A stretch of 45,000 bases of DNA from Symbiodinium natans. Taxonomy: Eukaryota > Sar > Dinophyceae > Suessiales > Symbiodiniaceae. The position numbers and the translations under genes are program-made. Of this stretch, positions 39,628-45,000 are shown piece by piece. The stretch is from assembly GCA_905221605.1 (NCBI GenBank), contig CAJNDS010000011.1, positions 1 through 45,000 of the forward strand, written 5' to 3'. Below the pieces are notes generated by a model. It ran no database searches, was not told the DNA's origin, and worked only from the letters and a program-made list of their open reading frames with translations. The stretch's first letter is position 1; each line of letters opens with the position of its first letter.

Positions 39628-40840
39628 GGGCACTGCAGAGTTGCTTGCAGGGTTGCAGAAAACTGGCTTGGGGACTTCTCAGGCGAGAAGACCCTTCCCC
39701 CTTTCCCCCTTTTCCCCCTTTCCCCCTTGCCCCCTTTCCCCCTCATCTAAACTCCGACCGGAGGCAGCTGCACCGATGACAAGCTCCTTGGCATCTGAGG
39801 ATTGCTTTCGGGGGGTTGCGGTCGTTAAGGCCTCAGGTCAGGAGATGGACATGTCTCTGTGCGGGTTATGAGAGAAGCTGGGTTTTTGCATCACGTACAA
39901 GCCTAGGACGTGGGGGCGAAGTGATCTTCTACAAAAGGGATTTCGCAGGTTTTCAGTTTAATTAGCGTTCTTGGCCCGATCAGACTGGCGAGTGCTGTTC
40001 TATCCGTTGTCCTCCTCGGCAAAATTTACTTGTACTGCCCGAAATTGCTAGCGTAGGGCATCGGTTGCCACTCTAAGCGTCTATATCTCCGACCATCCGC
40101 GGCAGTGTAGCTGTGATGATGGCACCCAGCGAGTTGATTTTAGAAGGGCTGTTCCAATTCTTGACGTTTCGCCCTGATTGATGCACAGGCTAAACGGAAG
40201 GACAGTTCAAGATTTTCAGGTCTTAAGATTTGCTCGACCCCATTTTGAGGATGGATTGGTCCGCCCTCTCAACGAAAAAGAACTGTGGCAAAGGTCCCTC
40301 AATCCCTGCCTACTCGCCTAACATCCTTCTGAGGCCTCATACCGGACAAACAGGCCGGATCAGGGCGTTGAAGCTCATAGGTTTGCTTGTTTTGGGGCCG
40401 TCAGTAGATTCAGCGAAGGGAAACTTTACCTTTGCGGCTTGATATGTGTCTCTATATATATATATACACATATGTACATGTGACATTGAGCAATCGAATG
40501 TGTAGTTGATACATCCCTGTCTGTCTTGCTCTTTTCTGGGGATCAGAGTTTTTATAGTACGGAGCCTTAAGCATCGAGTATCCCATATTTTAGAGTCCCC
40601 TTTTCTGTAGTCGAGCTATGACGGCACCTTCAACCCAAAGGACCGAGAGCCCTAACACCTTATCAAGGAGATTCTCAGACCTATTTGTTAAGGCTTGGGG
40701 GTTGTGGGCGCTTGTCGGAGTGAAGAAGACTCCCTGAAATGACATGGTTTCAGGGTTTCGTCCAGGGTTTGGGTTGTATGATGTGGCTCATGGGGTATTG
40801 CTTTGTTTCCAGTCGAACATTCTGAGCTCAGGCCGTGACT
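39628..40840. other. Intron-like stretch
   Basis: It contains a CCCCCTTT pyrimidine repeat (39690-39745) and a TA microsatellite (40452-40470). Small frames such as SCDDGTQRVDF (about 40108) and YDGTFNPKDRE (40617) are seen but not supported. Confidence 0.35.
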
Positions 40841-40925
40841 ATGTGGGCGTTTCCGAAATTAGGGTTACCTTATTACTCTTTGGGGGTCTATATTCGGGGC
40901 CCCTTATGTTCGGAAACCCCCATGT
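40841..40925. mobile_element. Fold-back element, family A (copy 4)
   Basis: GGGCGTTTCCGAAATTAGGG is inverted as CCCCTTATGTTCGGAAACCC. The inner part TTTGGGGGTCTATATTCGGG is shared with copy 5 at 41711, so the two are true homologues and not just similar arms. Confidence 0.65.
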
Positions 40926-40927
40926 AG

Positions 40928-41030
40928 CTTGTGTGAAGCCACGCAAGGACAAGCCCGCGCCGGACGCCGTGCTTGTGGAGATGAAGGAACTGCAAGAGGC
41001 CAGGCTTGGGGAAAGAGGACAATACGTGGA
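40928..41030 (+). CDS. Possible exon: charged cytoplasmic segment
   Basis: The frame reads VKPRKDKPAPDAVLVEMKEL then QEARLGERGQYVE, strongly charged and helical. It starts at the right edge of a fold-back element, whose end could supply the AG. Confidence 0.35.
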
Positions 41031-41710
41031 GCCCTGTAAGGGCACTTATAATCCTTATGGAGCTATGAACATTTCATGTTTACAAGCCCCCGCCCCCCCC
41101 CCCCCCCCCTCCCCCAGTTTTGCCTACTTAGCTTTCAGGGTTAAGTCGAGGGTGCCACGAGGCTTCTTCAAGAGCTTCTGGAGGTTTGGGTCCGGTCGCA
41201 GGTGCCCGAGGGTTCCTAGGCTGCTGTTTCTTAGGGTTAGGCGGGGTTTGGAGGGTTTGTGAAACACGGCGAAGCGGGTCGGGTGTAGCCACAGACGCCT
41301 AGTGGAGATTTTTTTACGATTGTTATTCGCCGTGTGGGGTTGTTAGTTTTTGAAGCTCTTCCCCTCGCCCAGCTGCTCCTCGCCCGTCACCCGTATGCCA
41401 CCCCCGAGTGTCCCCAAGAGGGGCCCTGGAGTGCCCACACCCCAGCGTATCCCCAGAGTGTCCCTGGAGTGCCCAACTTCAGAGTGCCCAACCTCAGAGT
41501 AGGCCAGGCGCAGCCCTCAAGTGCTCCACCCACAACAGCAATTTCTAAATCTGGAGGGTGTTGGGATGCTCGAAGTGAAAGAACTCCGTCTTACTTACGC
41601 CCCAGGCAGCGATCAAGTTGCTGCGCTGGGCTTGGGTGTGTTGGTTTTCCTCAAGCAGTTGTCAAAAGTCACCCAGCCAAGCATCGACAAGCTCAGCAAT
41701 CTTTGTAGTG

Positions 41711-41825
41711 ATCTGGGGGTTTCCGAAACTAGGGGTACCTTCTTGGCGTCCTTATTGTAAGGGAATTCTACCAATTTGGGGGTCTAGATTAGGGGTCCCC
41801 TATTTTCGTAAACCTTATCTGGGGG
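41711..41825. mobile_element. Fold-back element, family A (copy 5)
   Basis: GGGGGTTTCCGAAACTAGGG then GTACC is inverted as GGGTCCCCTATTTTCGTAAA then CC. Its inner segment TTTGGGGGTCTAGATTAGGG matches copy 4. Confidence 0.65.
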
Positions 41826-41854
41826 CCAAGTCACCGAGCCCACCCTCTTGACAG

Positions 41855-41912
41855 GCCCTGGACGATGTCGGTATCAGCTTCGAGGCTCCCGATCTTTTTG
41901 GGGTCGACAAAG
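41855..41912 (+). CDS. Exon: cytoplasmic AGI-F-type motif
   Basis: After TTGACAG the frame reads ALDDVGISFEAPDLFGVDK and ends AAAG at a GT donor. DVGISFE is related to AGIAFG, AGITFE and AGIQFE in the next exons. Confidence 0.45.
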
Positions 41913-42027
41913 GTTTGAGGTTTGCGGTTCAAGCTCCAGGCGTATAGGCGTTTAAGGGTTTGGGGTTTAGGGGTTTAGGGTCTTGGAGGTGTTGTAGTCG
42001 AGCAGGTTGACTTGGCCTCTGGGTTCA

Positions 42028-42100
42028 ACGCTGGCTGATGAAGCGATGGAAGAGCAGCGTATTCCTGTTCCCGACGCCCTGAGCGCGAAACCCCCAACCA
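42028..42100 (+). CDS. Possible exon: acidic cytoplasmic segment
   Basis: The frame reads TLADEAMEEQRIPVPDALSA then KPPTK. Helical, acidic; boundaries are not clear. Confidence 0.3.
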
Positions 42101-42503
42101 AAACGGGGGGCCCTGGAACCCTAGTCCTTCGAATTATGAGGCAACCTGATTAAACCCCCACGCTTGGGTTAGCGGCATTAACTTCTGCTGGCCTTTGCAC
42201 GGCTGAGGACGCCGACGAAGATGGAGGCCTTTGACGACTAATTTCGGGGATGCCTTCCTTTGTTTCAATGAAAATTGGGCATGACTTTCGGGCTTGTTCT
42301 CGACCATGTAGAAAGTAGAAAGAGCCTGATGAGTTGCAGTCTTTGTCCGGCCAAACCGATGGAGACGTGAATTTTCCTGTGCCTTGCACCATGGAGTTGC
42401 CACCCGGTCTTGTTGTTTTGAGTTCACACCTGCAGCAATCATCACGAACCCGTGGTACACGTGCTGTGTGCAGAGTTCAGGGTAGAGCATCTACCGTCAG
42501 CAG

Positions 42504-42645
42504 GTGTGCTGGCCCTCAACGACGACAGCGAGCTACGCCAGATGATGGCAGAAGCCGGCATCGCCTTCGGGGACGAGGATGAGGATGCCGAGCTGGCGCA
42601 GCTCATGGCCGGGGCCGGCATCACTTTCGAGAAGGACGAAACTTC
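42504..42645 (+). CDS. Exon: tandem acidic repeat with AGI-F motif
   Basis: After CAGCAG the frame reads VLALNDDSELRQMMAEAGIA then FGDEDEDAELAQLMAGAGIT then FEKDE. Two tandem units of about 20 residues follow the pattern D-x-EL-x-x-[LM]M-A-x-AGI-x-F. The composition contrasts sharply with flanking non-coding sequence. An intracellular protein-interaction repeat is inferred; no named domain is recognised. Confidence 0.6.
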
Positions 42646-43083
42646 AATCCAAGTAGACTTCTTCTTCGTGTCTTTGACTTTGTTGCACTTATTTGCTCAT
42701 TTGGAACTAGACTGCTTTGTTCATTTGCTCCGGGTTCCAATCGCAAGAACTCCGAAATCTTTCAATCCACGGCCGAAGCACTCTCGCACCATCCTACGGG
42801 TTGAAGTAAGAGTTAGTAATGAGGTTGCAGGGCATCAAAGCTGCTTTCGGGTCATTCGGGCCTTAGCCTCTCACATGGCAATGTGTATATGGAATTTGTT
42901 GTTCACATGTAGCAAATAGAGCCATAAGGTAGTAGTGTATATATGTGTATATATGAAGAAATGTTTTGCTACCCTCACCCCCCCCGTCCCCCTACCCCCT
43001 CATGTACGTCTGTGTGCCCTTTTACTATCTGAAACAGTGACTGTCTCGTGCCGAATTCGACAATTCTGTGCGTGTGTTGACAG

Positions 43084-43140
43084 GATGGTGACGAGGAGCA
43101 AACAAATCTTGAGGCCTGTCTGGGCAAGGGGAAGCATTCC
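43084..43140 (+). CDS. Possible exon: acidic segment
   Basis: After TTGACAG the frame reads DGDEEQTNLEACLGKGKHS. It resembles EDGNEDIAANLPTGSS at 43843 in its acidic start and spacing. Confidence 0.35.
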
Positions 43141-43270
43141 TCGACGACAAGCATACTTCCCAGCTTTAGGATTCGGGTTGAATTACAGAGCGAGCTGTCG
43201 ATGTTCAGCGAGGCGTGCATGCAGCTTGTGTTTGGAGCAGTGCGTCACTTCCCGAACTCTCAACAGCACA

Positions 43271-43385
43271 GCAGAGGACCTTCTCCAAGCCTTTCTCAAG
43301 GCTCCCCCAAAGAGCGGCGGAGAAATCGCATCGAGTGCAGGTGGCCCTGCCAATGGACGAGGAAGGTCGGGGCTAGCTTGGCAGC
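43271..43385 (+). CDS. Possible exon: cytoplasmic segment
   Basis: The frame reads AEDLLQAFLKAPPKSGGEIA then SSAGGPANGRGRSG. The start fits the E-L-x-x-h pattern of the tail; the Gly/Ser end is low complexity. Confidence 0.35.
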
Positions 43386-43613
43386 AGTGGGCAGTCGTGG
43401 AGCGGGGATAGAGTCAGGGCTTCGTTTCTCATCTGCAGGGCTTCCGGATCTTTTGACTTGGCAGGAGCACTCATACTCTGCACAAGAGGTTCAGACATCT
43501 GCGTGCCAAACTGTCGTGTCAACCAGCAAGATGGGTTGCACACTTGGGATTACGCTTGCAACCCCCCCCTGCCAACAGCCGTTTGGCCCTGAACTTTGCC
43601 GTTTTTCTTGCAG

Positions 43614-43672
43614 GTTTGACGGACCTGCTGGCGCTCGCAGGCATTCAGTTCGAGGCCAGCCATGTGTGGGGT
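43614..43672 (+). CDS. Exon: AGI-F motif
   Basis: A strong acceptor (GTTTTTCTTGCAG) precedes LTDLLALAGIQFEASHVW. LLALAGIQFE matches the repeat at 42504. The donor is probably GTCGGG near 43671. Confidence 0.55.
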
Positions 43673-43842
43673 CGGGTGATGCTTGGCGGTACCCCGCTGT
43701 GCCTTCAAAGAGGTTTTTCGGGTATAGATCCTCCCTGTTCCGTTCTAGTTGGTTGGTTTGAGTGTGTTCTGTGGTCCTGTTCTGGTTTAGCACTCAGGGT
43801 TTAGGGTGTGGCAGGTTGAGGGTTTGGGATGCTCCGCGGCAG

Positions 43843-43920
43843 GAAGATGGCAACGAGGACATTGCCGCGAACCTACCCACGGGTTCATCGTTCTTCGCAA
43901 CTGTTGGATTGGAACCATCC
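43843..43920 (+). CDS. Possible exon: acidic cytoplasmic segment
   Basis: After CGCGGCAG the frame reads EDGNEDIAANLPTGSSFFAT then VGLEPS. Acidic start as in other tail exons. Confidence 0.4.
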
Positions 43921-44137
43921 CGAAATTTCAAGAGGCCTAAGCCCTGAAACGCCAAGAAGTGTGCGCCAGGGCACTGGGAGTTTCGATTGTCGTTTGAAGG
44001 TCACGTTCAAGGGTGGCTGCTAGGCTCATGTGGTATAGGGATCCATATGGGCGTTCAGTATTGGGAGGCATCGGGGCTTCGAATCCTCAACGCGGAAGGT
44101 CCTTGTTCCCTGAGCCACCCACTCCTGACTCCAAATT

Positions 44138-44209
44138 GCACAATGTGACAATGACCTTGCCCAGGCCCTTGCCATCGAAGATGAAGGCTGGCAAACGTCG
44201 TTGCAGGGC
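44138..44209 (+). CDS. Possible exon: acidic helix near the C-terminus
   Basis: The frame reads QCDNDLAQALAIEDEGWQTS. DLAQALAIED fits the EL-x-x-h pattern and faintly resembles a ubiquitin-interacting motif, but the conserved Ser is missing. No stop or splice site is fixed. Confidence 0.35.
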
Positions 44210-44444
44210 TGGTCTTGCTCTCTCTTGCCCCTCCTTCCCTCCATCTTCCTCCCTTCCTGCTCGCCTACCCTTGCCTCTCCGCCTCTTTCCCTCCGTCTTC
44301 CTCTCTTGCACGCATGTGGGTAGCTGTGCTTCGCCACAGCCACGGTCCAGAAAAAACAGACATGTCCCACGAAGCATCAAGCGGTGACCATTGGGTTCTG
44401 CTCGAGACGACAGGTCGCCAGCAACCAAAGGCAAACCATCGTGC

Positions 44445-45000
44445 TTTGTTCTACCCTTCAGCGGCTCCCTTCCCCTCCCTGACGCTCTCTCCCTCTCCCC
44501 CTCTCTCTCTCTCTTTCTGTCTCTCTCTCTCTCTCGTCCTCTCCTTCTCTTTTTTCTCTCAATCTCTTTCTCAATCTCTTTCTCAATATCTTTATCTCTG
44601 TTGCTCTGTCTTTCTCTCTCGTGCTCCCGCCTTCTCTTTCTCTTTCTCGTTCTCTTTCTCTTTCCCTTTTTCTTTATCTTTTTCTTTCTCTTTTTATTCT
44701 CTTCTTATTTATCTTGTTTTTTCTCTTTGCCTTTCTCTTGTTCTTCTCTTTCTATCTTTTTATCTTTTTCTTTATTTTTATTAATTTTTATTTTTTATCT
44801 TTTGCTTTCTCTTGTTCTCTCTCTTTCTATCTTTTTATCTTTTTCTTTCTCTTTTTATTTATCTTTTTCTTTCTCTTTGTCTTTCTCTTCTTCTTTATCT
44901 TGTTCTTTCTCTTTGTCTTTCTCTTTTTTCTCTTGTTCTCTCTCTCTCTCTCTTTCTATCTTTTTGTTTTCTCTTTTTCTTTCTCTTTTTCTTTATCTTT
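44445..45000. repeat. Pyrimidine-rich (CTTTCTCT)n tract
   Basis: TCTC, CTTTCTCTTT and TTTATCTTTTT repeats run to the window edge. The open frame of Ser/Leu/Phe is an artefact. Confidence 0.9.

Larger units (their letters stand above)
3017..44209 (+). other. Predicted giant multi-exon gene: CCP/sushi-module type I membrane protein
   Basis: This span groups the plus-strand coding islands listed below into one inferred gene. Islands between about 3.0 and 29.9 kb repeat a Cys-rich module resembling complement control protein (CCP/sushi) domains. Thr-rich linkers, a sequon-rich extracellular region, a transmembrane helix at 38805-38861 and an acidic repeat tail follow in order on the same strand. 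Many adjacent islands join in phase when GC, GT or GA donors and AG acceptors are used, as known for dinoflagellate introns. CCP modules in other organisms mediate extracellular protein binding, so a cell-surface receptor or adhesion role is inferred, not shown. No signal-peptide exon or start codon was found, and the stop is not identified. The span could be two or more adjacent genes; the weakest links are 5.1-8.5 kb, 29.9-31.1 kb, 31.9-33.6 kb and 39-41.8 kb. Confidence 0.6.

Noticed and set aside
44060-44085. GGCTTCGAATCCTC as a tRNA T-arm
   Set aside because: No acceptor stem, D-arm or anticodon arm can be folded around it.

Overview
The window looks like dinoflagellate nuclear DNA, most likely from Symbiodiniaceae or a relative. 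Degenerate interstitial (TTTAGGG)n/(CCCTAAA)n arrays occur throughout, on both strands. Microsatellites, minisatellites and poly-C tracts are abundant, and long open frames are almost absent. Short conserved coding islands can be joined only by allowing GC, GA and GT 5' splice sites with AG|G 3' sites, which is typical of dinoflagellates. No rRNA, tRNA or CRISPR feature was recognised.

The main content is one cryptic plus-strand gene, probably continuous from about 3.0 kb to at least 44.2 kb. It has some 65 tiny exons of 22-140 nt in a sea of repeat-rich introns. From 3.0 to 29.9 kb the exons encode roughly 15-17 tandem complement-control-protein (sushi/CCP)-like modules. Each module runs ALxC, then HNC, G-x-x-C, C-x-x-G-aromatic, C-x-x-DG and LPxC, so it carries six Cys instead of the usual four. 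Thr-rich mucin-like linkers lie at about 3.0-3.2, 5.0 and 31.1-31.5 kb. Between 31.4 and 37.6 kb the exons encode a different extracellular region with several N-glycosylation sequons. A short acidic exon and a transmembrane helix followed by RRLNR (38.46-38.88 kb) give a type I membrane topology. From 38.96 to 44.2 kb the exons are acidic, Ala-rich and helical, and repeat a small motif (LAQLMAGAGITFE-like) that would lie in the cytoplasm. Over many consecutive exons the reading phase closes exactly across the predicted introns, which is the best internal evidence for the model.

The introns hold most of the other features. There is a 0.9-kb GTGTCTGT satellite at the left edge and a 1.2-kb homopurine compound minisatellite (5.4-6.7 kb). 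A giant C-rich/G-rich inverted repeat lies at 19.1-20.8 kb, inside a 2.6-kb intron. Two families of small fold-back (MITE-like) elements are present. An intronless, frameshifted, GC-rich coding unit (34.3-36.5 kb) lies nested in an intron and may be a retroposed pseudogene.

All exon boundaries are inferred by eye from phase, splice dinucleotides and module alignment. No transcript or database evidence was available.
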